Source: Lyophyllum atratum (taxonomy: Eukaryota > Basidiomycota > Agaricomycetes > Agaricales > Lyophyllaceae). Taken from it: DNA of 64,000 bases. Under the pieces are notes generated by a model. That model saw nothing but the letters and a program-made list of their open reading frames with translations, ran no database searches and was not told the origin of the DNA. The stretch covers positions 4,278,001-4,342,000 of the forward strand of contig JACGCN010000001.1 in assembly GCA_014905825.1 (NCBI GenBank). The letters are read 5' to 3'. The translations under genes were made by a program, and so were the position numbers. Below are positions 11,337 through 22,817 of the stretch, piece by piece (the stretch's first letter is position 1; the number at the start of each line of letters is the position of its first letter).

Positions 11337-12626
11337 CGTCGTCGTTGAAAATACTCCCCCCTGACAGCGGCTTTATAGGATTGGTGGTTATTAATGTCCC
11401 AGCCATTACATATTGCACCAGGTACGTTATTGGCTGTCATGTGAGGGCGTTTTGTTCGGAGAAACCTCTGCAGCTTGTTCCAGCTTGTTCTCTCGAGCGG
11501 CATCTCCATGTGAATCCGGAATACGCGAGCGGCGGCGGTCGTTGGCGGTCCGCCGGAAAGTTTTAGCCCGGCTGAGGTCAAACTTCATGAACATTTATGA
11601 TTCTAAAACTCCTGTACATAGCGTTTCGAGCAAATGCTGTTCTTGCGCATGGCTGTAATTGATTTCGTGGTCGATGATAGTGGTGGTGTGGGGGACAGAA
11701 CGCGTGAGCTCTTTTTTGGGAGTGTTATGACTTGCTTACCTTTCTTTGATTCGAAACCTCCTGCCAACGCGTGGCGCGATAGCTCAACTTGGACAACGTC
11801 GGCATGCTTCTTCCCTGCAGGCTACTAAAAGGTGATGTTACATGCACGCTATCTGTGCGCTATTGCGGGAAGCCATGGACTTGCTTATTCTATCCAGGGA
11901 TGTTTCGTCCTTGCGACATCGGACCGCTCTAATTGCCCCTCAGTGCAGCCGCGAGATTAACCCACCGAAAATAGTTCTCCGAGGCCCGAGCCATATCTCC
12001 TCCTATCTCTGGTCTGATCTAGCCAGAGTGATTATGCTGCTTCCGTGATTAATGGGCATATGAGCTTTCCAACTTTAGAAAAGGTTCAAGAAGCTCTTGC
12101 GTGTGTACAAGGTAGAATCTCTCACTCACCTGCGAATAACTGACTAGCAGTATCCTTCATATAGACCAGATGCAAAATTAACGCTTCTCTCATTAATGGA
12201 TCGAAGTACCTCCATCCATCGATGCTTCCTATCTCCACCTTCCCCATGTCAGTTGTCATCGACGAGCCATGTCTTCATTAGGCGCTCAAGTGACAGTGGC
12301 CAAGCTCTTGTCGCCTTTGCTCCGGCTTTGTCGAATCTTTGACATTTCCATGAATTCTGCCTCAATAAGTCTTCAGAGCTGATCCGGACCTTGCCGATAT
12401 GATAACGATGACTTTATGCTTGGTCCCTCCGCAGCTTGAACGACTCCATCTGTCAAGACTGCTCACTCCGGTGGAAGTCATTCCATGATCAGTTGACATG
12501 TTTGATTAAAAGTATCATCGACCCGTGTCGACACTTCGATGAGCATTTGATGGTGGAGGTTTCGAAGCTGATTTGGTTTCAACGCAACATATGTATTGAA
12601 GGTACGCTTTCCTGTGAGTAGTGCGA
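11337..12626. other. Intergenic between GH28 and DUF2235 genes
   Basis: The left end is the GH28 promoter (TATA at 11371-11377). The rest should be the DUF2235 3' side. Short open frames occur on both strands but none shows a family motif or plausible splice structure. I see nothing further. Confidence 0.4.
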
Positions 12627-14839
12627 TCAATCGACCCAAGTAGGTTCAGTACTCCACATCGCTTTCGGTACATAATTGAGGTTTTCATGTTCCATTCTCA
12701 ACTTGACCGATCTATGGATCTTCACCCCGGCTTGTTGCTTCGGGATCATTCGACCATGACCTCGATTAATCCTAGAAGACGAAAGCCGTGAGCGGGAACA
12801 AATTTCGTGTAAAGCAATAACGCACATGAGTTCCTTGACCCAAGTATCGTCATCTCCTTGATATCTAAGTTTTTGCGGTATATATTCGAGTATCCACCAA
12901 GATTTCGCGATATTAAGCATGTCATTAAGCGGACTGAGCGCATCGGCGAGGTCCTCTTCCTCCTCGGAGACAAAATCGGAGACGTCGACGAGGGTCCGAC
13001 TCGTACCTATATTATCCAGGTACTTTACCTCTTTATTGTGAGGTGCGCTCAAAGCAGTGACGGGTGGTGGACGTTGTCTGACGACGGGATAGACAGAATC
13101 TGGATCCATTCCAATAGCCTTGAACATTTCCTTATGAAAAAGAATGCCTGTTTTGAGGATGAAGCACTGTCGGACCATCCAGCGCAGCGGTATACGGGCA
13201 AGGCTGTTACGGATCTCGTTCCTGACCGCACCCCCTCCGACGTCTGATTGGCTATGTCAGTCTTGGGATCTTGGCGATTGAGGGACTTCCGCACCGCAGT
13301 GACAGCCAGCGAACCAGACCTCCTCGATGTTGGTGGTGTGGTCGCCTCCATGTGTGTATTGACGTTCAAAGTCACGCGTCGTCTTTGCTTTGGGTTTAGG
13401 GCGAGGCATATGTCCTTTTTGGACCCCGAGTTGAATTTCATCGGGAGTCGGCCGATTCCAAAAGTTGGGCTTGAACCGTACTCGGTGCTCATCTAGCGCC
13501 AAAGCGTGACGGAAATACTTAACGTGGGTATTGGAGGTCGTGAATGGAAGGCGTCTTGGGATCATTCCGACTGACCCTACTGTTTCCCTGTGGACAAAAT
13601 TATGAAGCCAAAGAGGGTATCGACGAAATATGGGACACCTACCAGACGCCAAGCAGCTCGATGTCAACGTCGATCGAGAATGCTTTCTTGAAAGCTGTGC
13701 TTTGTTTCCACCCAATGTGGTCCTCACGAGAGTACATTTTGTATGCGAACGGAACCTGTTGATGATTACACTTCGGGAGTAGGCCAACCTATCGATACAG
13801 TAAGGTCCTTGCAGATGAGGTGTCAGAGCAGAACACACTTTGTGTATCCTTCGGGATGTAATTTTTACATTAGTTATTAGCTTCTACATCAAGTCAGCGC
13901 GGACTCACATTCCAGCGAGTGCTCGTGCCGTATCTATCAGATGTGAGGCTGCTGAATTATCGTTGAGGAATGGTATCTACGTACATGCCCCTCGGGAGAA
14001 GCCTGCATTTCGTCTCAGAATTCATCACGATCATTCAACTGGCAGAAGGCGACGTACCAAATACGCATATTTTGTCGTTAGCTTCATCTGGAGAATCGGG
14101 ATATCAATTAAATGAATCTCGTCTCCAGTGCACGATAACATACAATTCTGCATTAGGAACTCGTAACCACCTGTTGTGATCCTTGAGATGCGTAGAATAT
14201 AGAATCCAGATTCGACTCACTCATAACATGAGCATCCAAATGGATGCCCACCATAGAGTCAACAACTCTGTGGAATTTCGCCATCATTGGCTTCGCTATC
14301 TGAGGAATCGTGTATGTGCCAATACCCGCCTAAAAAGGGTGTATGTTGCGTGTAAGTTGGGGCGGGAGCGAGCATTGATTTCGTGACATACCTGGTAGTA
14401 GACGAGCTGTTCTTTGGAGTCGTCTTTCTTCAGCATTGAGAAAAAGTTGACGATGTTGGAGTTCTAAAAAAACGCTCAGCTAGAAGCCATGTCAGTTGCC
14501 TGGAATGGACGGACATCTTCATCGAATTGATCCCCTGCGGTTCCAGTAATGGCTTAGTTAGGTGGCGTTTTCAGGAGAAGAGACCGGTAACATACCAGTG
14601 CCATCGAAGCAGAGAATGAGTGTTCGATGCCTGTGGGTGGGTGGGATGATATCATCATCCTCATCAAATGAATCCGCTTCCGACTCGCCGCCAGGCGACG
14701 TAGTCTTCGCGAATCCGGGATATTCATCGCAAATAGTAGGAGAGTCTATGGTAAGGCTTTTCTTGTTCGTAGAAGGTTTAGATTCCTGACTTGAAGGCAT
14801 GGTGATGTTGGGGGAGAAACTAGGGGAGGACGAGTCCAC
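12627..14839 (-). CDS. DUF2235 alpha/beta-hydrolase domain protein (Tle1-like fold)
   Basis: Predicted serine hydrolase of the DUF2235 family (PF09994), expanded in basidiomycetes; substrate unknown, bacterial relatives are phospholipases. Thirteen exons on the minus strand: 14839-14596, 14534-14515, 14463-14392, 14329-14221, 14170-14144, 14087-14058, 14002-13985, 13933-13909, 13848-13839, 13788-13643, 13587-13295, 13243-12826, 12771-12627; 1557 bases, 518 residues. Motifs in order: RTLILCFDGTGDQFDEDNSN, YYQAGIGTY, nucleophile elbow CVFGFSRGAYTARALAGMIH, EEVWFAGCHCDVGGG near the catalytic Asp/His region. Exons 5 to 9 are only 27, 30, 18, 25 and 10 bases. A 66-base in-frame segment (13028-12963) starts gtaaag and ends in ag and could be a further intron; I kept it as coding. 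A second Met 13 codons in is an alternative start. Confidence 0.88.
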
Positions 14840-15840
14840 AAATTGGAGTTTTTAACCAAACCTCCAAAGGAGTTGTTGGAAGCGAATAAGAGAGACGTTG
14901 CCCTATTTGGTTTAACTGATCCAGCCTGACATCCCTGTCTGCTTCTATCCACAGAAGGTGTGTACATATGGTCGGGTGCCTTGCGTTCAACGGAGAAAGG
15001 GCGCAAATAGGTCAGACAAAAGTAAAATGAGATTCCGACTGACTGTCAGGTGTTACTCGTTGTCATCAACGTTCGCCCACTTAGTGCGGGTACACAGAGA
15101 GGCGCTCGTGCATATGTTCCCCTCGGACTGGGAATTTGGAATCGATCCGAAATTTTGTGACTCGATCTTTGACATGTGCCGGAATCTCGCCTTCCAATTG
15201 CCTTGGCTATCTGACACCTGCTAATCCATTGGAATATGTACTTCGACTGGACGATATATAATAACTGGGGAAACCCACTTTGAACGTTAGCCAACCAGAC
15301 GGTGGTGCCACTGGCTCACTCGTGTATGAACGCAGAGGTTCGCTAGATGGACAGCCGGGGTGGCTCGAATTGGAGCACTAGGCAGTGCGAACACGTAACT
15401 CTTCAGCTCCATTCAGTCACTGTCGTCGACATCATAATTGACGTGGACCAAGGGAGCACAATATGGATGAAAGTGTGTAAATGTAGATCATTAGCATAGA
15501 GGGACCGCGAAGGAAGCTGCACGGTCAGGGTTCTGTCCAAATTAGAAGGGCCTTATTGATTGGTGTTTGAGTCAGAAGTCGTTACTAATAATAGCCACGT
15601 GGCTAAGCGGTTTAATATCCCGACTCTTGCGCCCAACACGGTGTTAATGGCAGTGAGTAAGGATCTTCAATTTCCTCGTTGCAGAAGGCATTGAACACTC
15701 TCTTCATAGGCAGCTTGACTATTATCAACACTGCGTGGTCGAACTCTCGTTTCTTTCTCTCACGAAGCTAGGGCCACCGCCCACCGCCCACCGCCTAAGT
15801 CACAGGTTAGCGTCTAACACGCGAGGACTGGCCAATCCAA
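14840..15840. promoter_or_regulatory. Divergent upstream region of the DUF2235 gene and the Zn2Cys6 gene
   Basis: About 1 kb between two divergent genes. Visible items: a triple repeat of CCACCG-type units (CCACCGCCCACCGCCCACCG) at about 15776-15796 and a CCAAT sequence at 15832-15836, just before the transcription-factor ATG. No gene seen. Confidence 0.4.
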
Positions 15841-18800
15841 ATGCGTAGGGCGGGCATGAATGGGAAGGAAAAGGATGGTGTTCAGAAGACTCGGCGTAAG
15901 CCTGGACGAGTGTGCGTACTCAGAGTCACCTCTCGACTTATCACTGAAGGCATCACTGTAGGCCAACCTCGTGTGCTGAATGTCGAAGACTAAAGCTTCG
16001 ATGCGACAAAAACGTGCGTTTCTTCAATACGTAGGTGTTTCTTCTAAGTAGGAAGCCCTATATAGGTCCCTTGCGAGAAATGTGTATCGAGAGGTTGTGG
16101 CTCCATATGCCCAGATGGTAATTAATCTGTTTCCTTTGCTCACGATCAGGCTGACTGATCTTCTTCAGGATCCCTTACGCCTGGCAAAGGAAACCGTTTG
16201 GTTCTTGCGAATACTGAGGAACTTCATGATCGCATCGAACAGCTGTGCACTCGAAATCGCGAACTTGAGAAAGCTCTGCGAACTCTACAGGAATCGGTAT
16301 CTGACGAGCCCCACCCTCTTCTGCAGAAGGACGTTCTACAACCAATCACATCGCAGACCTTCAGACCACTCCCAGCCCCTACCCCTACAACAAACACATC
16401 CACACCCTCACCCGTTCCGCCACAGCCGGAAGAACCACAAGAGCATGTTCAATCTCAATCCACACACGCTGATGACGAGAACTTCGTTGATGCTTTTGGT
16501 GGGTACTTTTGCAACCCGTCCAGATCAACGATCGCCCATATCTTCTCTCCAGGCACTTTGTCAATAGGTCTTCGTAGTGAGTGCTGCTTTTTCGGTAAGA
16601 CGGCACGCTCTGAGGTTCGTTCTCGGTGCGCTTTTCGCTTTCAGCCCTTACTGAAGCCTCTTTGTAGTATCTGATTCGGGTAAGATGTCTTGAGGCTGAT
16701 AGGATCATTCCTGCGCTGACACCGAACAGGCGCTTGCACATCAGCCCCCGGCGAAGCCATTTCCTCCTCGTTTATCACAAAGGCTCGCCGAACTATCACA
16801 TCCGGAGCTCCAAGGCTGCGACTCCGGGCTTGGACGGGAGATCTTCAGCTTATTACCGACGCTGTCAGAGGCTATTCACCTTTGTGAAATATACCAAGAG
16901 CATGGGAAATTTATGTGAGCGCTCAACGTCCCACTCCTTGAAACAATGATCTGACCCATTTTAGGTATACTCCCGTTCCCCGGACTGAACTCTTCGATGA
17001 GATTTTAACCAATGTGTATCGAGCAGAGTGCGCATCGTCTTGTTGTAACTTTCGGCCTCTTACCATGATGCTAACTAGTTTCCAGTTCTTTCGAAGCCCT
17101 TACGTGCCATCATTCACTGTCTTTGCTGCTTGTCGTGTTCGCCATCGGCGCTCTATTTGATGCAGATAGACAACCGTACTCCACCGAGGCCCAAGAGTTC
17201 TACCATTTGTCGCGAGCGGCCCTTCGCTTTAACGCTAATACTACACGAATTTCAATTCAGGCTCTCGTAAGTTTTACTTTTGCGAGTTGCCTAATCAAAT
17301 CCCTGATTCCTATCAAAGATCCATATTGCTCAATATGTGGACTTCAGCGATTCTGACTCGACGGAATCCAATACTGTGTGGGCGTACGTTGGACAGGCTG
17401 TCCGACTAGGCCACACTGTAGGTCCTGCGCTGTGGCTTGACCTTACATATACCTAACTACATTCTTATACCTTCTAGGCTGGACTACGTAAGGCATCATT
17501 GGAAATCGCATATTCACAGGATTCACGAGCTGCTATTAGACCTGAATAGTGCCCGATGGAACCTCTCGGATCCAAATGTACAACGACGCTGTCGCTTGTT
17601 TTGGCAGCTGTTCCATCTCGACACATGGACTGTAAGAAGACATACATCCCCAAACAGCGGATAGACAGTGAACTAATTATTCCGTTAGAGTTTCTACTTT
17701 GGACGACCACCAACGATGTCCCCTTCGTATATCGACTGTCCCATTCCAAGGGATCCTAACGAGCCTGCCAATGGTGACCGCGAACCACCTGCCAACTGTG
17801 CGTACCTTCTTGAGCATTGTTTCCTTTGACTAACATGTCAGTAGTCAATACCTGGAATTGGCAATATACCGCCTTGCTGCACTCTATCATGGCCACAGCT
17901 TTCGGACCAAAGCAGCCCACTTACGCTGTTGTCCTCTCCCTGGATCGACGAGTTCGTGATTTCCCAGTTCCTCCCATGTGGCGGCCAGTCTGCGATGCAG
18001 GACAAGACGTTCATCATCCGATAACCACTGAGCTCCATATGCAGCGTTGGATGGTTCTTGCCACCAAAGAAATCAGTGCGTCTTGCGCAGTACTCTCCGC
18101 TGTTGAATGAACGTCCTCAACGTTCCCACAGCACTATTGAATATTCACAGGGCATACTTCGCACGTGCACTCCAAGAAATGCCTGTGGATCTGGCGCGCC
18201 ACAGATATATCCCCTCCGTCATAGCTATATATCGCTCAGCGTGGCGGCTTATAGAAGGGTTACAGCTATACTGGAGGATAGCACCTCACCCAATTTCGAG
18301 AACGACCTTACCTTGGTCCCAGGGACTCTCCGCTGCTGTGAGCAAACCATTTACATTGTTCGAATAACCTACTCAAGTCCTATCGTATATCTCAGATTGT
18401 GATGGGCCTCCTCGTGACCCGCGCCCCTACGTCTAATATGGCGACCCCTGCTTTGGCCGAACTGGATGTCTTGTTCAAGTTATTCCAAGATGCTGCCCTG
18501 ACTGCCCGTCCCGCAGCAAACCTTTTAGTATGCATATTCTCGTTGCCCATAGCTATTTCTGACCAACGAACAGGATTCAATACATCGTCTCCACCAAAGG
18601 GCTCATGAGGCCATGGATCATGGGGCGGCACATGGTGCTGCTACCCCTCCTCCATTGGACGCCGAACTCGACCGCTTGAGCGGCAAAACCCATCTTCTCG
18701 CCGACCTAGGCGCGCCCGATGCGGCCACCTCTGGAATCTCGCAGTCTATCACTCTAACCATGGGGACCGACTATCACTTCTCCGACCTAAATGTAGACAC

Positions 18801-19068
18801 CATGCACCCAACGCTCGCTCAGGACATGCGAAGCTTCGATGTCGGGGATACCATGTTCAGTAACTTCAATGATTTGTTCGATTTCCCGGCGGCGACGCCC
18901 ATCCCACAGCAACCGCCCTTGGCCGAGCTCCATGGGAACGATACCAGCTTCTACCCTACGTCAGGTTTCCAGACATACCATCACCAGCCGCAGCAGGCAC
19001 CGTTTGAACAGGCTGCTCCGATATTAGATGCCACATGGCAAAGTTTTGTTGAGCAGCTGGGCTTTTGA
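15841..19068 (+). CDS. Zn2Cys6 fungal-specific transcription factor
   Basis: Nuclear DNA-binding regulator with an N-terminal Zn2Cys6 cluster and a central fungal-specific transcription-factor domain (PF04082 type); target genes unknown. Seventeen exons: 15841-15911, 15962-16013, 16066-16117, 16169-16498, 16553-16614, 16668-16679, 16730-16914, 16965-17027, 17086-17266, 17319-17417, 17478-17487, 17540-17631, 17689-17797, 17845-18075, 18132-18337, 18396-18527, 18574-19068; 2382 bases, 793 residues. The cluster reads CAECRRLKLRCDKNVPCEKC followed by VSRGCGSIC, split between exons 2 and 3. A linker coiled coil follows (NTEELHDRIEQLCTRNRELE). The middle domain has FDADRQPYS, ARWNL, FGRPPTMSPSYIDCPIP and NIHRAYFARALQE. 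The tail is rich in Thr, Asp, Phe and Gln, suited to activation. Start 15856 is an alternative. Exons of 10 and 12 bases are inferred from phase and family pattern. Confidence 0.88.
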
Positions 19069-19410
19069 AGCATTTGTTGCTGTTGCTTGCTTTCGGGTTT
19101 GTTTCTCTCACGTCGTCTCAGATTTATTATAGAAATCATTCGCATGCTCTTCTTCTGTTGTACTTTATTCTTGTACTAATAGCTTTGGTGTGCTTCGGGA
19201 AAGGTGCTTGATCCATGTTGTGCGTGTGTTGAATCTTGCTGAGCGATCATAAGGGCACCATTTGTCACGGGACATCTCGGTGCCGGGTGCAGGGACGACC
19301 AGCACCGTTGATGTCGATAAGCGCTTGCGTCTTGACGTACTTAAGTACATACGTGGCTCCCGACAAAGCCATCCATATTTTCACTGAAGATCACCACAAC
19401 ACTGAACGAT
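19069..19410. other. Intergenic between transcription factor and F-box gene
   Basis: Contains the 3' untranslated region of the transcription factor and the upstream region of the double F-box gene. No clear TATA box or other element seen. Confidence 0.4.
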
Positions 19411-22400
19411 TTGCCCATGGATTTCTCTTCAATCGCTTACGAACATCTCCTTCGGATCCTTGAATGCATCGACGACGATGAGCTCTACATCCTGAGCCTT
19501 GTGTGTCGGCGCTTGAATCATCTTGCGATAGACGTTGTGCTTCGCCGTCAAGGAATCCTTACATACGACCACAAAACGAAAACCAGCGCACTATACCTCT
19601 GCCTCCCAGAACATCACAAAGCGCTCACTGCGCTCCGCACCGCCTTTTCAATAACATCGATCTCATCGCTCAGCTGCGAATTTCGACCAAGAAACAGCGA
19701 TGTAACCATCCCTTTGGACAGAGACCTGTGGCGGGTCTTGGACCTTGTTGTACGGCCGATCCAAGTTCCCATACAGGTCAAGCAGATCAAGCTTTGGGTG
19801 ACGTATTCTGTCATACCTCTGTTACATGAAGAACAGATATGCGACAAGCTGTTCACTAGCACCCGCTCCAGGTCATGCCAACTTTTGGAAGTGGAATATG
19901 GAAATGGCAACATGCGTATCTACACTCGGATGCCTCGGCTGAAGGATACAACCGTATTTAATTTCCGCTGTGTCCGCCCACTCTTTGATTTAGCTGGAGG
20001 GTCGTGTGCGGGTGGGAGACGATATCCTTTCTTTCGCTTGGCTTCGTGCTTGTATCCAGGCCATGCCCATACCAAAGCTCGACGCTTTCCTGACTTCGCA
20101 CTCCGATTCTACACGCTCCATAACCACCGACAATTCCTTCCCGAGAACATCCAGGACACCCTGTCTGCTCTAAAAACTGTCGACACCTTACATATCGCGT
20201 CTGCTGGAGTGTGGGGCACAGTCTGGTCGGATATCCTGCCTCGTATAGCGGCCGTGGCCCGCGACCTGGAGGCCCTCGGGGTTGATCCCACAGGAAAATA
20301 TCTTCATGATCTGATCAAATTCATTGCTGCACTCCCGAAAATCAAATTCTTGAAAATTTGTGTCCCTCACCACACTCGTTGGTTCGATGACAATCAGGTC
20401 GCAAGCCAGATACGTATACCCCCACGGCTTTCTTTACTGACCGATATTTCAGCTCCTTTGCTGTACATCCCTCTCCTTCTCGCGGGACACTTGCCGAAGT
20501 TGAGATCCCTCGAGATCGAATTTTCACCATATAGCGTATTTTCTCCCAAATCCGAGAGAACTCTCGCACAAATCGCATCGCGCCTCCAACAATGCAGACA
20601 CGTCAGGGTAACCCTGAATGTCAAGGTCATAGACATCCGGGACATATTGTATAATCTCGACGACTTCTTCAGATCAGGCATAGGCAGTGGAAGTGCCTCC
20701 CCTTATGCGATCGCCTCCAGGCTGATTATCAATGGCATACAACCCTTTGGCCCTCGCCGCGATCAGGAAGAATTTGTTCAGGTCCTAACCCAGTTACTCC
20801 GGTGTTTTACTGCTGTTCATCACGTTACCTTTCTTATATCTCCTTGGAGGGAGGCGCCTGCGTACCTTGTGTCCCCTCTTCTTCATTCGATCCATACCCA
20901 GTCCCCGAATATCAAGTCCATCAACGTGAACAAAAAATACTATGACGTCGAGAAAACAATAGCTGGACGAGAACGCGCTGCGGTATCGACCGGGACAATG
21001 TGCGACCTCGACGAGGATGTCTTTTATTTGATTTTCCAGCACTTGGAGACACAGGAGCTGTACCCATTAGCGGCCGTCTCTAGAAATTTGCGTGCCTGGG
21101 TTCTTCCCGTGTACCTGTGGCGGCGAGGGTATCGGCATCCCACAACCTACCTTGACGTGTCCCTATTCAAAGGACATACGGCGGAACAAATCACAGACAT
21201 ATCTGCTCTGACGCTATCCTCAATACAAACTACATCTCACCTATCCTGCACCATCTCCTCCCTAGTAGAGCGGTTCCGTGTCTTCGAATTCCTACGTCAC
21301 CTGCTCCGACTTCTACACAAACTGACCGCAATTGGCAAGGTATCCATCGACCTCAGTTTTCCGCAATTCCCGATACCTGAACATGCTACAGAGGCGGCAA
21401 AGGCTGTTTGGACGGACATGATCCTTTCAGTGCTGAATACCATTGCCAGAAAGTCAACCACTTTGTCCGTACGCGGGACCGGTGTCTTCTCGTTTCTTAC
21501 GCTCTTGCAGTTGAAAGGTGATCCCTTTCAGCGTCTTGACTCGCCGAAATCGACAGCCATGTCACCGAAACATACACTGTCGGCGTTGATGATCGAAGCG
21601 GATATCATGCGGCTTGCCGTCTTTCGGGACTGGATTACCGCGGTGCTCAAGGACAACAAGACGGTAACATGTCTCTGGCTATCAGGAGTATGTTACGTCG
21701 ACACCTATTGGGTCCCGCACGCGATCAACTCCCTTCCCATGCTCACAGAGCTGAGGATTTATGGCAGCAATGTTTTGCCCGAGGAGATTTTGAATGCTAT
21801 CGCTCAATTTCCGCTGCTCACACATTTGTTACTCGACGGCTGTAACTGGAAAGACAACCAGTCAATGAAGCTTGGAGTAGTTATGGGGACGAATCCGCAT
21901 ATGCCGCTCCTTCGAGCCTTAATTGCGCCAGTGGAATATGTTGCATTCTTCTTGGAACGCGCCGATGCCCTCCCCTGCCTCGAAAATCTCACAGTCTCCA
22001 TCAAGCCGTCTTCGGGTCCATTATTCGTTGAAGATACATTACGGTCCTTGCGATACCTCGCGGACCGCATTGACCGACTCCACCGTTCACGCTCCAACTT
22101 TCCCTCTCTTTCATTTCTCGCTCGGCTGCCAATGCATCTCGGTTACATGACGAGTGTTGGCTGGGAGGTGATTCCGCAATTGACGACAGAGCTGATCTTC
22201 AAGGTGATGGCGAACTTTAACTCGTTCGATACCTCCGCTGCAGAGTACTTGCGCCGCTGGTTACCTACATGGGTAGGCCTCCAGCGTTTGAGGTTCGAGT
22301 TCGAAGGCGATGAAGCACAACTTCTGGAGAGCGTCCTAGCGGATTTGCAGTTCGCGGAGCTGTGCCCGACGCTGCGCCAGGTTGTCTTGAGCGGGCCGAA

Positions 22401-22449
22401 TGGAAGAACCCACAACCTCGGCTCATCGCCAATGGGAGTCAAAGACTAA
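19411..22449 (+). CDS. Tandem double F-box protein, single exon
   Basis: One uninterrupted frame of 1012 codons. The first F-box starts at residue 4 (SIAYEHLLRILECIDDDELY, then SLVCRRLNHLAIDV). A second F-box starts at about residue 530 (base 20998; CDLDEDVFYLIFQHLETQEL, then AAVSRNLRAWVL). Each is followed by 400-500 residues of leucine-rich-repeat-like sequence with short hydrophobic repeats, the usual layout of basidiomycete F-box proteins that serve as SCF ubiquitin-ligase adaptors through Skp1. The two halves have similar design, so the gene looks like an in-frame fusion of two neighbouring F-box genes. It has no visible intron, unlike nearly every other gene here. Start could also be the Met at residue 3. 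A hidden short intron between the halves cannot be excluded, but nothing in the sequence demands one. Confidence 0.85.
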   Translation: MPMDFSSIAYEHLLRILECIDDDELYILSLVCRRLNHLAIDVVLRRQGILTYDHKTKTSALYLCLPEHHKALTALRTAFSITSISSLSCEFRPRNSDVTIPLDRDLWRVLDLVVRPIQVPIQVKQIKLWVTYSVIPLLHEEQICDKLFTSTRSRSCQLLEVEYGNGNMRIYTRMPRLKDTTVFNFRCVRPLFDLAGGSCAGGRRYPFFRLASCLYPGHAHTKARRFPDFALRFYTLHNHRQFLPENIQDTLSALKTVDTLHIASAGVWGTVWSDILPRIAAVARDLEALGVDPTGKYLHDLIKFIAALPKIKFLKICVPHHTRWFDDNQVASQIRIPPRLSLLTDISAPLLYIPLLLAGHLPKLRSLEIEFSPYSVFSPKSERTLAQIASRLQQCRHVRVTLNVKVIDIRDILYNLDDFFRSGIGSGSASPYAIASRLIINGIQPFGPRRDQEEFVQVLTQLLRCFTAVHHVTFLISPWREAPAYLVSPLLHSIHTQSPNIKSINVNKKYYDVEKTIAGRERAAVSTGTMCDLDEDVFYLIFQHLETQELYPLAAVSRNLRAWVLPVYLWRRGYRHPTTYLDVSLFKGHTAEQITDISALTLSSIQTTSHLSCTISSLVERFRVFEFLRHLLRLLHKLTAIGKVSIDLSFPQFPIPEHATEAAKAVWTDMILSVLNTIARKSTTLSVRGTGVFSFLTLLQLKGDPFQRLDSPKSTAMSPKHTLSALMIEADIMRLAVFRDWITAVLKDNKTVTCLWLSGVCYVDTYWVPHAINSLPMLTELRIYGSNVLPEEILNAIAQFPLLTHLLLDGCNWKDNQSMKLGVVMGTNPHMPLLRALIAPVEYVAFFLERADALPCLENLTVSIKPSSGPLFVEDTLRSLRYLADRIDRLHRSRSNFPSLSFLARLPMHLGYMTSVGWEVIPQLTTELIFKVMANFNSFDTSAAEYLRRWLPTWVGLQRLRFEFEGDEAQLLESVLADLQFAELCPTLRQVVLSGPNGRTHNLGSSPMGVKD

Positions 22450-22817
22450 AGAAGTTGATATTTTATAGTGCGTTTCCATTATCTATCTCGTACATCGCAT
22501 TAAAATTCATGTTAGCTATCCTTTGTTCACGATACACTTGAACTCACAAGTTTCTCTGAATGAGGCACTTAACCAAGCACGTCTGGTATCCAAACATATC
22601 TTCACTAGCCATCACGGGCGCCGCTTGCGCCCATCATATCATGTTGTCACTACGGAATTGTTTGTATACTCTCTTCGTGTTGCACTTCTTCATTTCTAGT
22701 AGCTAAAATTACATACTGCCAACCGTCACCACCGAGGACTACTTCGATATAGTAAGTTCCTCGCCACTGCTAACGCTCTCCAGGACAACCTGAAGATTCC
22801 CAGACCCAGGCAAGAAC
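22450..22817. other. Convergent 3' region
   Basis: Between the double F-box gene and the minus-strand repeat protein. A possible extra last exon of the latter lies at about 22736-22766 (see that gene). Nothing else seen. Confidence 0.4.

Noticed and set aside
12963..13028. 66-base intron in the DUF2235 gene
   Set aside because: It has gt...ag borders but is in frame with no stop and the encoded linker is plausible; kept as coding, noted as an alternative.
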